A model generated the notes under the pieces. It saw only the letters and a program-made list of their open reading frames with translations. It made no database searches and had not been told where the DNA came from. A DNA stretch of 64,000 bases from Flammeovirga sp. SJP92 (GTDB lineage Bacteria; Bacteroidota; Bacteroidia; Cytophagales; Flammeovirgaceae), in contig NZ_LQAQ01000098.1 of assembly GCF_001583495.1 (NCBI RefSeq), positions 124,001 to 188,000 of the forward strand. Direction: 5' to 3'. This document shows positions 25,357 through 35,523 of the stretch, piece by piece; position 1 is the first letter of the stretch; each line of letters begins with the position of its first letter. The position numbers and the translations under genes were made by a program.

Positions 25357-28300
25357 TTGGCAACATTCAAGAACGGTAGAAAGAATTTTGCATCAGCAAA
25401 AAGAGTACTGGGTTACCCAGACTTCTTAGATGTACAGTTTAAGTCTTTCCACAATTTCTTCCAAATCGACACTCCACCGGAATTACGTGAAGATGAAGGT
25501 CTTTACAAAGTATTCATGGAGAATTTCCCAATTACAGATTCTCGTGAGAACTTTAATTTGGAATTTATTGATTATACAATTGATCCTCCAAAATACACTG
25601 TTGATGAGTGTGTAGAAAGAGGTTTGACTTTTAGTGTACCGTTAAAAGCGAAGTTAAAGCTTTCTTGTAGCGACGAAGATAACGAGGATTTTGAAACCAT
25701 CGAACAAGATGTGTTCTTAGGAAACATTCCTTACATGACTCCTCGTGGATCGTTTGTAGTTAATGGTGCAGAACGTGTAATCGTTTCTCAGTTACACAGA
25801 TCTCCAGGTGTGTTCTTTGCTCAATCAAAACACACTAACGGTACTAAACTTTACTCTGCAAGAGTAATTCCTTTCAAAGGATCATGGATCGAATTTGCAA
25901 CTGACGTTAACAACGTGATGTATGCTTATATCGACCGTAAAAAGAAATTCCCAGTGACGATGCTTCTTCGTTCGATCGGTTATGGATCAGACAAAGACAT
26001 TTTAGATCTATTCGAACTTTCTGAGGAAATCGAGGTAACGAAAGCAAACCTTGCTCAGTTAGAGAATAGAACATTGGCTGCTCGTGTACTTAAAACATGG
26101 ACAGAAGACTTCGTAGATGAGGATACAGGTGAGGTAGTTTCTATCGACCGTAACGATGTTATCTTAGAGCGTGATCATATCATCTCTGAGGAGGATCTTG
26201 AATTGATCGAAGATGCAGGTGTTAACTCTGTGATCGTTCATAGAAAAGATATCAACATCAACGATTTCCGTATCATCTTCGATACATTAGCAAAAGATAA
26301 TTCAAACTCAGAGAAGGAAGCGGTACACCAAATCTACCGTCAACTTCGTAACACTGAGGCTCCTGATGATCAGACTGCACGTGATATTATCAACAACTTG
26401 TTCTTCTCGGACAAACGTTACGATTTAGGTGAAGTAGGTCGTTACAAACTTAACCGTAAGTTACAGTCGGAGACAGGCATGGAAGTGCGCGTACTGACTA
26501 AAGAAGATATTGTCAAAATCATCAAGCACTTGATCCACTTGATCAACTCTAAAACAGTAGTTGATGATATTGACCACTTGTCAAACCGTCGTATCCGTAC
26601 GGTGGGTGAGCAACTTTACTCTCAATTCGGAGTAGGTTTAGCTCGTATGGCACGTACTATTAAAGAGCGTATGAACGTTCGTGATAACGAAGACTTTAAG
26701 CCAGTTGACTTGGTAAATGCTCGTACGTTATCATCAGTGATTAACTCGTTCTTCGGTACCAACCAGCTATCTCAGTTCATGGACCAAACTAACCCTCTTG
26801 CAGAGGTAACGCACAAGCGTCGTATCTCAGCATTAGGACCAGGTGGTTTATCAAGAGAGCGTGCAGGCTTCGAGGTTCGTGACGTTCACTACACTCACTA
26901 CGGTCGTCTTTGTACTATTGAGACACCAGAAGGTCCAAACATTGGTCTGATTTCATCTCTTACGGTATATGCTAAAGTAAATAGCATGGGATTCATTGAG
27001 ACTCCTTACCGTAAAGTAACAGACGGTGTTGTTGACATTGAAGACAATAACGTTACTTATATTTCTGCTGAAGAGGAAGATGAGAAATTCATCGCTCAAG
27101 CTAAGACTGACTTAGATGAGAACAACCGCTTCACTGAAGAGTTTGTAAAAGTACGTTACGAGGGTGACTTCCCGCTTAAAGCGCCAGAAGACATCCAATA
27201 TATGGACGTTGCTCCAAACCAAATTGTATCGATTGCCGCATCATTGATTCCTTTCTTAGAGCATGATGATGCCAACCGTGCATTGATGGGATCCAACATG
27301 CAGCGTCAAGCCGTGCCATTATTGAAGCCTGAAGCTCCAATCGTAGGTACTGGTTTGGAAAGAAACGTAGCAATTGACTCTCGTACTGTTGTTCTTGCTG
27401 AGAAAGACGGTGTAGTAGATACAGTTGATGCGAATGGTATTCATATGAGATATGATCTTACAGAGGACGAAAAGTTAGCTACTTTCGAAGACGATGTAAA
27501 ATCACACAACTTGGTGAAGTTCCGCAGAACAAACCAGGATACTTGTATGAACATGCGTCCTATCGTGAAGAAAGGACAAAGAGTAAAACAAGGTGACGTT
27601 CTTTCTGAAGGTTATTCTACTGAAAATGGCGAATTGGCAATTGGTAAAAACTTACTAGTAGCCTTCATGCCTTGGCAGGGATATAACTTTGAGGATGCGA
27701 TTGTAATCTCAGAGCGTGTAGTACGTAATGATGTTTATACATCACTTCACATTGTTGAACATGAATTAGAAGTGCGTGACACTAAGCGTGGTGAGGAAGA
27801 ATTAACTTCTGAAATCCCTAACGTTGGTGAAGACGCAGTGAAAAACCTTGACGAAAACGGTATTATCCGTGTTGGTTCACGTGTTCGTCCTGGTGATATC
27901 TTAATTGGTAAGATTACTCCTAAAGGAGAATCAGATCCAACTCCAGAAGAAAAATTATTACGTGCTATCTTCGGTGATAAAGCAGGTGATGTAAAAGACG
28001 CTTCATTAAAAGCTTCTCCATCTTTAATTGGTACAGTAATCGACACTCGTCTATTTGCTCGTCCTAAGAAAGACAAAGAGATGCGTGCTAAAGCTAAGAA
28101 AGAAGTTGAGTTGTTGAAAAAGCAATACTCACGCGACTTGAAAGGCTTAGAGAATAAGATGATGTCTAAATTGATTGAGTTATTGGACGGTATGACTTGT
28201 GAAGGCGTATTCCATAAATTCGGTCAAGAAGTGATGAGCAAAGGAGTTACTTTCTCTGATGCAAACATCGCTGAAAACATCTTCTCTGGAGAGAACCCAT

Positions 28301-29229
28301 TCCGTGATGATTCTAGTTATGCAGTTCCTGAGGAAGTGAACCTAATCGGTGACCTTATCTTAGACAACTGGACGTCTGATACTCGTATCAACGAATTGGT
28401 ACGTTCTACTGTGAAGAACTACGTGAATGCTCGTAACGAAGTAACTGGTTACTTCAAGCGTGATAGATTTACACTAGAAGTAGGTGACGAATTACCAACA
28501 GGTATCGTGAAGCTTGCTAAAGTTTACATCGCTAAGCGTCGTAAATTGAAAGTAGGTGATAAGATGGCCGGTCGTCACGGTAACAAGGGTGTTGTTGCGA
28601 AGATCGTTCCTGAAGAGGATATGCCATTCTTAGAGGACGGTACTCCAATGGATATCTGTTTGAACCCTCTAGGTGTACCTTCACGTATGAACATCGGTCA
28701 GATCTATGAAACTGTTCTAGGTTGGGCTGGTTTGAAAATGGGTAGAAAATATGCGACTCCAATCTTTGATGGTGCTTCTGAAGAAGAAGTAGTAGCAGAA
28801 TTGAAAGAAGCAGGTTTACCTGACTTTGGTCGTGCTCAATTATATGATGGTTTAACAGGTGATCCATTCCACCAAAGAGTTTCTGTTGGTGTGATGTACA
28901 TGCTGAAACTAGGTCACTTAGTTGATGATAAGATGCACGCCCGTTCTATTGGACCTTACTCGTTGATTACTCAACAGCCATTAGGTGGTAAGGCACAGTT
29001 TGGTGGTCAGCGTTTCGGTGAGATGGAAGTTTGGGCATTAGAGGCATTCGGTGCAGCTAATGTACTTCGTGAAATCTTAACTGTGAAGTCTGATGACGTT
29101 CAAGGACGTGCGAAAGCATATGAGGCAATTGTTAAAGGTGACAACATGCCGAATCCAAACGTTCCAGAATCATTCAACGTATTGGTGCACGAACTTCGCG
29201 GTTTAGCACTAGAGATTACGCTACAGTAA
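25357..29229 (+). CDS. rpoB: DNA-directed RNA polymerase subunit beta
   Basis: 1290 residues, the usual length for Bacteroidota. The start is a TTG: the conserved N-terminus ([22 protein letters not shown]) begins right after it, and the next Met is about residue 49. The rifampicin pocket is of sensitive type ([23 protein letters not shown]), and the catalytic core motifs GRHGNKG and ETPEGPNIG are intact, so it looks like the functional main copy. Unlike the usual rplJL-rpoBC order, the gene before it is a thioredoxin and a terminator follows its stop, with no rpoC in the next 34 kb. Confidence 0.98.
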   Translation: MATFKNGRKNFASAKRVLGYPDFLDVQFKSFHNFFQIDTPPELREDEGLYKVFMENFPITDSRENFNLEFIDYTIDPPKYTVDECVERGLTFSVPLKAKLKLSCSDEDNEDFETIEQDVFLGNIPYMTPRGSFVVNGAERVIVSQLHRSPGVFFAQSKHTNGTKLYSARVIPFKGSWIEFATDVNNVMYAYIDRKKKFPVTMLLRSIGYGSDKDILDLFELSEEIEVTKANLAQLENRTLAARVLKTWTEDFVDEDTGEVVSIDRNDVILERDHIISEEDLELIEDAGVNSVIVHRKDININDFRIIFDTLAKDNSNSEKEAVHQIYRQLRNTEAPDDQTARDIINNLFFSDKRYDLGEVGRYKLNRKLQSETGMEVRVLTKEDIVKIIKHLIHLINSKTVVDDIDHLSNRRIRTVGEQLYSQFGVGLARMARTIKERMNVRDNEDFKPVDLVNARTLSSVINSFFGTNQLSQFMDQTNPLAEVTHKRRISALGPGGLSRERAGFEVRDVHYTHYGRLCTIETPEGPNIGLISSLTVYAKVNSMGFIETPYRKVTDGVVDIEDNNVTYISAEEEDEKFIAQAKTDLDENNRFTEEFVKVRYEGDFPLKAPEDIQYMDVAPNQIVSIAASLIPFLEHDDANRALMGSNMQRQAVPLLKPEAPIVGTGLERNVAIDSRTVVLAEKDGVVDTVDANGIHMRYDLTEDEKLATFEDDVKSHNLVKFRRTNQDTCMNMRPIVKKGQRVKQGDVLSEGYSTENGELAIGKNLLVAFMPWQGYNFEDAIVISERVVRNDVYTSLHIVEHELEVRDTKRGEEELTSEIPNVGEDAVKNLDENGIIRVGSRVRPGDILIGKITPKGESDPTPEEKLLRAIFGDKAGDVKDASLKASPSLIGTVIDTRLFARPKKDKEMRAKAKKEVELLKKQYSRDLKGLENKMMSKLIELLDGMTCEGVFHKFGQEVMSKGVTFSDANIAENIFSGENPFRDDSSYAVPEEVNLIGDLILDNWTSDTRINELVRSTVKNYVNARNEVTGYFKRDRFTLEVGDELPTGIVKLAKVYIAKRRKLKVGDKMAGRHGNKGVVAKIVPEEDMPFLEDGTPMDICLNPLGVPSRMNIGQIYETVLGWAGLKMGRKYATPIFDGASEEEVVAELKEAGLPDFGRAQLYDGLTGDPFHQRVSVGVMYMLKLGHLVDDKMHARSIGPYSLITQQPLGGKAQFGGQRFGEMEVWALEAFGAANVLREILTVKSDDVQGRAKAYEAIVKGDNMPNPNVPESFNVLVHELRGLALEITLQ

Positions 29230-29269
29230 TTCTGGTCTCAACAAGACTAAAAAGCCAAAATGTATATAT

Positions 29270-29302
29270 AAAAACCTGTGGAGTTCTCTCCATGGGTTTT
29301 TT
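29270..29302 (+). terminator. Terminator of rpoB
   Basis: TGGAG/CTCCA with a 4-base loop, extended by AACC/GGTT across a small internal loop, then a T run. It is 41 bases after the rpoB stop and separates rpoB from all genes downstream. Confidence 0.85.
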
Positions 29303-29392
29303 CACATTTTAAGAGGATATGATTTTTGGTGGTTTTGTTGAAAAATTCTTCTTTTAATTCATCAATTACTGCTTAAGTAGACAATACTAGCT

Positions 29393-29430
29393 ATTTCTTA
29401 ATAATTAATGACAGCCAATTATTGAGAAAT
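29393..29430 (+). promoter_or_regulatory. Long hairpin upstream of the DUF5606 gene
   Basis: 14-bp arms ATTTCTTAATAATT and AATTATTGAGAAAT with one T-G pair around a 10-base loop. No T run follows. It lies about 120 bases before the gene, so it may be an operator or leader structure. Confidence 0.4.
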
Positions 29431-29547
29431 CATGAGATGATTTATTAAATTGCGTAGCATTTTTGATAAGAAAAATCGGTAAGACATGAACTCTATTGTT
29501 GCACAAAGTGTAGAGTACATGGATATAATGATATAAAATAATTAAAT

Positions 29548-29988
29548 ATGAATTTAAAAGATATTGCTTCAGTTGCTGGTAAACCTGGCTTATTTAAGAT
29601 TGTAAAACCATCTCGTACAGGTGTGATTGTTGAATCTTTAGAGGTAAAGCCTAAGAAAACCATTGTGAATGCAAGTCAAAGAATCTCTATCTTGAAAGAG
29701 ATTTCTATGTATGTGACGGGTGAGGCTGAAGAGTCGGTAGCATTAGAGGAAGTTTTCCAATCTATCAAATCTAAATTTGGTGTTGGTATCTTGACTGATG
29801 TAGATACAAAAAGTGAGGATGACTTAGAAGATTTTATCACTTCAGTGCTTCCTAACTGGGATCAGGATCGTATCTATACATCTGACATCAAAAAATTAGT
29901 GACATGGTACAACAAGCTTTCAGAGTTCTACCCTGAAGCTTTAGAAGATACAGAAGAAGAAAAAGACGAAGAGGCATCTGCTGAATAG
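29548..29988 (+). CDS. DUF5606 family protein
   Basis: 146 residues, cytosolic. The N-terminal half (MNLKDIASVAGKPGLFKIVKPSRTG) is the conserved DUF5606 beta domain found across Bacteroidota; the C-terminus ends in a run of acidic residues. Function is unknown. It stands alone, with its own terminator, between rpoB and a two-component pair on the other strand. Confidence 0.85.
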   Translation: MNLKDIASVAGKPGLFKIVKPSRTGVIVESLEVKPKKTIVNASQRISILKEISMYVTGEAEESVALEEVFQSIKSKFGVGILTDVDTKSEDDLEDFITSVLPNWDQDRIYTSDIKKLVTWYNKLSEFYPEALEDTEEEKDEEASAE

Positions 29989-30011
29989 TTAACAGTACTT
30001 CTTGACAAAGG

Positions 30012-30042
30012 GGCTTGAAAATTTATATTTTCAAGCCTTTTT
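30012..30042 (+). terminator. Terminator of the DUF5606 gene
   Basis: Perfect 10-bp arms GGCTTGAAAA and TTTTCAAGCC around 6 bases, then five T. The T run overlaps the stop of the convergent receiver gene. Confidence 0.88.
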
Positions 30043-30454
30043 AATATGGAAAGAATTCTTCTAATACATTTTGAAAACCATCTTTAGTCAGCGGCTTAGT
30101 CATGAACTTTTTCACTGCCGGATGCTTTTCTCCTCTGCTTTTATCGTCAGGATTGAGACTTGTAGTCAACATCACAACAATAGTGTTGTCAACAAGCTCT
30201 GAAGGCATGCTTTCAAACTCATCCAAAAATTCCCATCCGTTCATTCTAGGCATATTGATATCAAGAAAAATTAATAAAGGCTCATCTTCATCCACGCTTT
30301 GGCTTTTCAAAAACTCAAGACCTTGTTGAGCTAACATTTTAATTTCGATTCTAGCATCAGTAAGTTTTGACGATTTGATGATCATCTCATGAAGAAAATT
30401 AACGGGCTCATCATCGTCAATTAATAATATTTGGTTCAATTTTTCTCGATTCAT
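30041..30454 (-). CDS. Single-domain response regulator
   Basis: 137 residues, receiver domain only: acidic cluster DDDE near 14, phospho-acceptor in LIFLDINMPRMNG near 65, conserved T in MLTTS and K in TKPL. It has no output domain, as in CheY or Rcp1-type regulators. Its ATG overlaps the stop of the kinase gene by one base (TAATG), so they are coupled; the kinase type is often followed by such receivers. Confidence 0.92.
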   Translation of the reverse strand: MNREKLNQILLIDDDEPVNFLHEMIIKSSKLTDARIEIKMLAQQGLEFLKSQSVDEDEPLLIFLDINMPRMNGWEFLDEFESMPSELVDNTIVVMLTTSLNPDDKSRGEKHPAVKKFMTKPLTKDGFQNVLEEFFPY

Positions 30455-32073
30455 TATTTCTTAGTGTTAATTGTAAAATAAAAAGTACTCCCGATTCCAA
30501 CTTCAGATTCTACCCAAATCTGACCATGATGCAGGTTAATAATCTTCTGACAATGGGCTAGTCCAATACCTGTTCCTTCACCATCTTTTTTAGATGATGA
30601 TAACCTTTGAAAGATGATAAAAATTTTCTGACGGAACTTATCATCTATCCCTATACCATTGTCTTGGATTCCAAACATCCATTCTCCATCTATGCGAGCA
30701 GATGAAATTTTAATAAAAGGAGCTTCTGTTGGTTTTCTAAATTTAATAGCATTACTAATTAGATTTTGGAATAATAGTCTTAACTCAAGTGGATAACCAT
30801 AAATAATTGGTAAATCAACATATTCAATGATGGTATTAGTTTCATTAATGACCACTTGCAAATCATCTTGAACATCATGAAGAATGTCATTGATGTTTAC
30901 TTTTTTCAATTCTCTATTTTTACCAAGCCTTGAATACTCAAGTAATCCATGAATAAGCATTGACATTCTCTTGGATGCTTGACCAATATAATAAATAAAC
31001 TTCTTAGATTCTTTATCTAATTGTGTTAGATCTTGCTCTTGTAGTAAATCTGAGAAACTTGAAATAGTTCTAAGTGGCTCTTGTAGATCATGTGATGTGA
31101 TGAAAGCAAACTGTTCAAGTTCCTTATTTTTTCCTTTCAATATTTTTTGAGCTTTCTCCATCTCTTCCATTCTGATATGATCTAGTTGATACATATACAT
31201 ATAATCCATGATGATACCCACAAAAGGAATAACATAGGAGATCGATTTCAAGAAGTGTGCAATGTTAAAATGTCCATCAAAAAGCCTATCTGAACCAAAA
31301 GCCATATGAATTTGAGTAGCAATAGCAGGAAGCATACTCCATAATAGTGCTTCCACAAAAACACCAGGATCATTTCTTTTCAACGTTGGAATAAGGACCA
31401 GAAATAAAAGAAGATATAAAACTAGTGGTATTATATCAAAAGGTCTGCTTATCCAGAAGTTGGGAAAGTAGGTTTTAGGTAATGAAGGAGCAACAGCACA
31501 ATAATGAACGATTCCGTATGTAATAATAAATACGATTAGACAAATAACCCACATGATATGATTCTTTCTGTATTTAAGAATTACATCATTATAGTTGATC
31601 ACTAAAGCAATCCCAAGCAACAAAATAGATGCATTGAAAATCCTTGAGAGTGTCCAAGTGAAAGGTATAAAATTATCATTGAAGGCAATGGATTCAATGA
31701 TATTGGCTGCAGCCAAAGTGTGAAAAGCATCCATACACCCAGCAAAAAAGAGAACAATACCGATAATAGGTGCAGTGGTATTGCCTGTCATTTTATATTG
31801 GATAAAACTCAGCGCTGCAGTTGAAAGAGCTATAGTAACACCGCTCCATTCTAAAATTAAATGAACGAAAAAGCCTATATACTCTTCAAATATAAGAGCT
31901 CTGACACTAACATTGTCCAATATGGAATCTTCTATATGGTGAATAGAAGGGTTTCCAAAGTTGAAGAATGTAAGTTGCAGAATTAGGGGTGCTATACTTA
32001 CAAAAATAGTAGCCCCGATAATTTCTCTAGGTAATTTAGCAATGTATTTGCCGGTTTCTTCTGTTTTTAACAT
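30454..32073 (-). CDS. Sensor histidine kinase with MASE3 membrane sensor
   Basis: 539 residues. Eight or so membrane segments (about 20-300) form a MASE3 domain, recognised by AGCMDAFHTLAAA near residue 112. It is followed by HisKA with SHDLQEPLRTISS (phospho-His near 330) and an ATPase domain ending in GEGTGIGLAHCQKI. The dimerisation helix is of the phytochrome-kinase type. Translation is coupled to the receiver gene that follows. Signal unknown. Confidence 0.92.
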   Translation of the reverse strand: MLKTEETGKYIAKLPREIIGATIFVSIAPLILQLTFFNFGNPSIHHIEDSILDNVSVRALIFEEYIGFFVHLILEWSGVTIALSTAALSFIQYKMTGNTTAPIIGIVLFFAGCMDAFHTLAAANIIESIAFNDNFIPFTWTLSRIFNASILLLGIALVINYNDVILKYRKNHIMWVICLIVFIITYGIVHYCAVAPSLPKTYFPNFWISRPFDIIPLVLYLLLFLVLIPTLKRNDPGVFVEALLWSMLPAIATQIHMAFGSDRLFDGHFNIAHFLKSISYVIPFVGIIMDYMYMYQLDHIRMEEMEKAQKILKGKNKELEQFAFITSHDLQEPLRTISSFSDLLQEQDLTQLDKESKKFIYYIGQASKRMSMLIHGLLEYSRLGKNRELKKVNINDILHDVQDDLQVVINETNTIIEYVDLPIIYGYPLELRLLFQNLISNAIKFRKPTEAPFIKISSARIDGEWMFGIQDNGIGIDDKFRQKIFIIFQRLSSSKKDGEGTGIGLAHCQKIINLHHGQIWVESEVGIGSTFYFTINTKK

Positions 32074-32218
32074 GTAACTAAAGGGCCTCTAAAATCAGTT
32101 TAAAAATATACTAATTTTTGAAGTGGAGCCCTACTATCTACTTTCAATTTCTAGGGAATGTAAAATCAATTATTAATAAAGTACTTTTTATGAACAAAAC
32201 CTTTGAAATATTACATGC

Positions 32219-32252
32219 AAAAAAGCCTAAGCAAACTTTAATTTACTTAGGC
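32219..32252 (-). terminator. Terminator of the PolX-like gene
   Basis: GCCTAAG pairs with CTTAGGC around a 14-base loop; read on the minus strand it is followed by six T. It is 25 bases past the gene's stop. Confidence 0.85.
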
Positions 32253-32276
32253 ATTTAGGGCTACTTTATCATCAAT

Positions 32277-33959
32277 TTATTTTTTTCTTGATTTGAAATA
32301 CTCTTCTATTTCCTCTCTGCTCAATGCATTAAAAGTCATCTCTTTGGTTAAGCCTCCTTTCTGCCCGACCAATAAACCGTAATGCATATCAGCATATCCT
32401 TCTACAGCATGGGCATCAGGATTCAAGGATAATTTTACACCTTTTTCCAAAGCATAATGTACCCATCTCCAATCGAGATCCAAACGCCATGGACTAGAAT
32501 TGATTTCAATAATTACACCGTGTTTCGCACAAGCGTCAATGACTGCCTTATGATCGATAGGATAACCTTCTCTTCTTAATAAAAGCCTTCCTGTTGGGTG
32601 ACCAAGAATAGTAGTAGCAGGGTGTTGAATGGCTTTAATTAAACGTTCTGTTGCCTTTTCCTTTGTCATTGTCAAAGGTGAATGAATAGAGGAAACAACA
32701 AAATCAAAAGTCGCCAATACATCGTCATCATAATCTAAGCTACCATCAGAAAGGATATCAGATTCAATACCTTTGAAAATCTTGAAAGGAGCTAATTCCT
32801 TATTCAATTCATCGATTTCCTGATGCTGTTTTTCAATTCTTTCTACTGAAAGACCATTAGCATAAAAAGCAGTTTTGGAGTGATCCGAAATTCCCAAATA
32901 CTCATACCCCTGCTCTTTCAAATAAACAGCCATTTCTCTCAATGTATTCTGCCCATCAGAGTAATCAGAGTGATTATGCAAAGATCCTTTAAGGTCGCTG
33001 TCCTGTACTAGTTCTGGAATGCCATTTTTTACAAAATCTTCATCAAAAAGACCTTCTCTCAAAGGTGTAGGGAAAAATGGAAGTCCCGCCTTTTCATAAA
33101 TCTCTTCCACAGAAGCTACCTCTTCTTTTCTCAACACTTCTGCCAATGACATGTTCCCTTCCTTTTGTAATTGAAGGTGCTGAACAGTAGCACTTTTTTG
33201 GAAAGACAGCTTAATAAATTCTTCAGAAGAGGAAACAAAAATTTCTAATGGACTTTCGTTCTCTCCAATTGTACCTCTTAAAGTTAAAGGAATGCACTTT
33301 TCAGGATCAATCGAAATTCCTTCATACTCTTTAAGAACATCAAGCAGTGAATCAGTACTATCAGTAGCAATTGTAAACTGAAAAACTTCTACAACTTCTC
33401 TATACAATGACAGTGCACCTGCAGTTGCTACTTTAAGCTCTTTCTTTTGAAGAAAATCGATAAAATCATTTGCTACTACTTCTGCTTTTGCATAATGCAT
33501 TCGCTTACGATTTTCCTGCAAGAATAAAACTTGCTGAAGAATTTTAGCTTCTGTTTTAGCCGCAAAACCTTTTAATGCCTGTACTTTATTCTCCTCACAA
33601 GCCACTTTCAGTTTTTCCAAAGAATCGATATCCAATTCTTTCCAAAGTGTAGCAATTTTCTTAGGACCAACACCACTCAATCCCATCATTTCAATGACTC
33701 CTTCCGGTGTTTTTTCTTCCAATTCTTCTAACTCCTTGAAAGTTCCTGTTTCAAAAAGTGTCAGTAGTTTTTCAGCCATTGTTTTAGATAAACCCACTCC
33801 TACTAGACCTTCTTGATCTAAGGCAATAAGAGGAGTACCCGCATTTTCCATGCTTTGAATCGCCGAACTGTAAGCTCTTGTTTTAAAAGGATTAGCACCG
33901 TGCAGTTCCATTAATGAGGTAGTTAAACGGAACTTTTTGATTATATCTTTATTTGTCAT
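32277..33959 (-). CDS. PolX/PHP family protein with degenerate polymerase site
   Basis: 560 residues, the usual bacterial PolX length. The N-terminal helix-hairpin-helix part (about 1-140) includes MGLSGVGPKKIATLW. The polymerase palm is changed: where family X has Gly-Ser...Arg-Arg and the catalytic Asp-x-Asp, this protein reads AGALSLYREVVEVFQFTIA (near 180-200), with both Asp lost. The C-terminal PHP domain (about 325-560) keeps its metal ligands (HNHSDYSD, SDHS, KGIESDI, SSIHS, GHPTG, NPDAHA). It probably acts as a metal-dependent 3'-5' exonuclease or phosphoesterase in DNA repair, not as a polymerase. Confidence 0.88.
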   Translation of the reverse strand: MTNKDIIKKFRLTTSLMELHGANPFKTRAYSSAIQSMENAGTPLIALDQEGLVGVGLSKTMAEKLLTLFETGTFKELEELEEKTPEGVIEMMGLSGVGPKKIATLWKELDIDSLEKLKVACEENKVQALKGFAAKTEAKILQQVLFLQENRKRMHYAKAEVVANDFIDFLQKKELKVATAGALSLYREVVEVFQFTIATDSTDSLLDVLKEYEGISIDPEKCIPLTLRGTIGENESPLEIFVSSSEEFIKLSFQKSATVQHLQLQKEGNMSLAEVLRKEEVASVEEIYEKAGLPFFPTPLREGLFDEDFVKNGIPELVQDSDLKGSLHNHSDYSDGQNTLREMAVYLKEQGYEYLGISDHSKTAFYANGLSVERIEKQHQEIDELNKELAPFKIFKGIESDILSDGSLDYDDDVLATFDFVVSSIHSPLTMTKEKATERLIKAIQHPATTILGHPTGRLLLRREGYPIDHKAVIDACAKHGVIIEINSSPWRLDLDWRWVHYALEKGVKLSLNPDAHAVEGYADMHYGLLVGQKGGLTKEMTFNALSREEIEEYFKSRKK

Positions 33960-34136
33960 TGTCTGTATTGAAATTGAGGTTTAAAGTTAAGAAAAAGAGT
34001 GATTAATGAAGAATGATAAGCCGATTTATAATAAACTTTAATTCGTCGATAAAAACCTCCAATTGGTAGATTGTACTTCTTTAAGAGAGATCTCAAAATT
34101 ACTTTTGGATAACATTAATCTTAAAGATCAATCATC

Positions 34137-35432
34137 ATGAATAAATCTATTTTTAGACTAAGCATACTAACAGGACTTTTGGCTTTTATGACTTTTAGTT
34201 TTACTTCTTGTACTCAGGAAGATGAAATCATTGAAGATACGGAGGAAAACCCAGAAGCTCCAGGAAATAATTTGCCTGATATATCAGGATACCCGGTTGT
34301 GGGAACCAATCAAACTACCTTTTTTAATAATTCACAACCAACCACAACACAAGTAGAAGGAAATGATTTTTATGGTCAAAATGCGAACTACCTAGGTAAC
34401 GAACCTTCCTATACAGATAATAACGATGGAACGGTAACTGATAATGTGACAGGTCTGATGTGGCAACAGAGTTTTGATCATGACGGAGACGGAACAATTG
34501 ATGTCAATGATAAACTGACTTACAGTGAAATCCTTGCTTTAGTAGAAAACGGTTTCACTTATGCAGGCTATTCTGATTGGAGGGTACCGACGATCAAAGA
34601 AATGTATTCATTGATTTTATATAGCGGAAAAGATATTGCTCCAGAAAGTACTTCAGGTACAGATTTAACGCCATTTATTGATGACAATACCTTTGAGTTT
34701 GCTTATGGAGATGTAAGTGCAGGTGAAAGGTTGATTGATATGCAATGTGCAACGACGAATGTTTATGTGAGTAAAGAAGTAGAAACATTAGTTTTTGGAG
34801 TCAACTTCGCTGATGGACGTATTAAGGGTTACGGTACTAGAAACCCACACGGAAGTGGGGATAAGGCTTTCAATTATTTATTGGTAAGAGGAAATGCTAC
34901 TTATGGTCAGAATGACTACACTGATAATGGAGATGGAACGGTAACGGATAAAGCAACAGGTTTGATGTGGTCTACGGCTGATAATGCTGAGGCTATTTTA
35001 TGGCAAGATGCTTTGAAATATGCTGAAAACAGTGAGTTGGCAGGTCATACAGATTGGAGATTGCCGGATGCAAAAGAGTTGCAGAGTATTGTTGATTACG
35101 ACCGTTCGCCAGCTACACATAATTCAGCTTCCATTGATCCTGTTTTTGAATGTACAAAGATTATTAATGAAAGAGAGGAGGAAGATTTTCCATGGTATTG
35201 GTCGAGTACTACACATGAGTCGATGGCAAATAAAGGTGGAGGAAATGCTGTTTATGTAGCCTTTGGAAGAAGTTTAGGAAATATGAACGGATGGATCGAT
35301 ATTCATGGAGCAGGTTCTCAAAGAAGTGATCCTAAAACAGGTGATCCGGCAGATTATGAAGAGGGTTTTGGTCCTCAGGGTGATGCAATCAGAATTTATA
35401 ATTTTGTTCGATTAGTAAGAACAGTGAAATAG
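34137..35432 (+). CDS. DUF1566 (Lcl-like) lipoprotein with two repeats
   Basis: 431 residues. A lipoprotein signal ends at FTSC (residue 25), and an acidic linker follows. Two DUF1566/Lcl C-terminal domains are visible from their openings DGTVTDNVTGLMW and DGTVTDKATGLMW and by SDWRVPTIKEM and TDWRLPDAKEL. The first contains a Ca-binding-like loop DHDGDGTIDVND. Such proteins are surface adhesin-like and their partner is unknown. It lies 91 bases before a LytS/LytTR pair on the same strand. Confidence 0.85.
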   Translation: MNKSIFRLSILTGLLAFMTFSFTSCTQEDEIIEDTEENPEAPGNNLPDISGYPVVGTNQTTFFNNSQPTTTQVEGNDFYGQNANYLGNEPSYTDNNDGTVTDNVTGLMWQQSFDHDGDGTIDVNDKLTYSEILALVENGFTYAGYSDWRVPTIKEMYSLILYSGKDIAPESTSGTDLTPFIDDNTFEFAYGDVSAGERLIDMQCATTNVYVSKEVETLVFGVNFADGRIKGYGTRNPHGSGDKAFNYLLVRGNATYGQNDYTDNGDGTVTDKATGLMWSTADNAEAILWQDALKYAENSELAGHTDWRLPDAKELQSIVDYDRSPATHNSASIDPVFECTKIINEREEEDFPWYWSSTTHESMANKGGGNAVYVAFGRSLGNMNGWIDIHGAGSQRSDPKTGDPADYEEGFGPQGDAIRIYNFVRLVRTVK

Positions 35433-35441
35433 AGTGTTTTT

Positions 35442-35493
35442 GAGATAAGAGGTAAGAGGTTAGAAAATAATTTCTTCTTCTTACCTATTTCTC
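35442..35493 (+). promoter_or_regulatory. Long imperfect hairpin between the DUF1566 gene and lytS-like gene
   Basis: About 14 paired bases between 35442-35457 and 35479-35493 with a small bulge. There is no T run, so it is not a standard terminator; it may be an attenuator or processing site. Confidence 0.35.
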
Positions 35494-35523
35494 CTTTCTC
35501 TATGAAATAGATATTTAAAGAAA

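Noticed and set aside
32178-32194. AAAGTACTTTTTATGAA, which matches the end of operator copy 1, followed by a 22-codon frame
   Set aside because: The left half site ACTTTG is missing, and the frame runs straight into the terminator of the PolX-like gene; probably chance.
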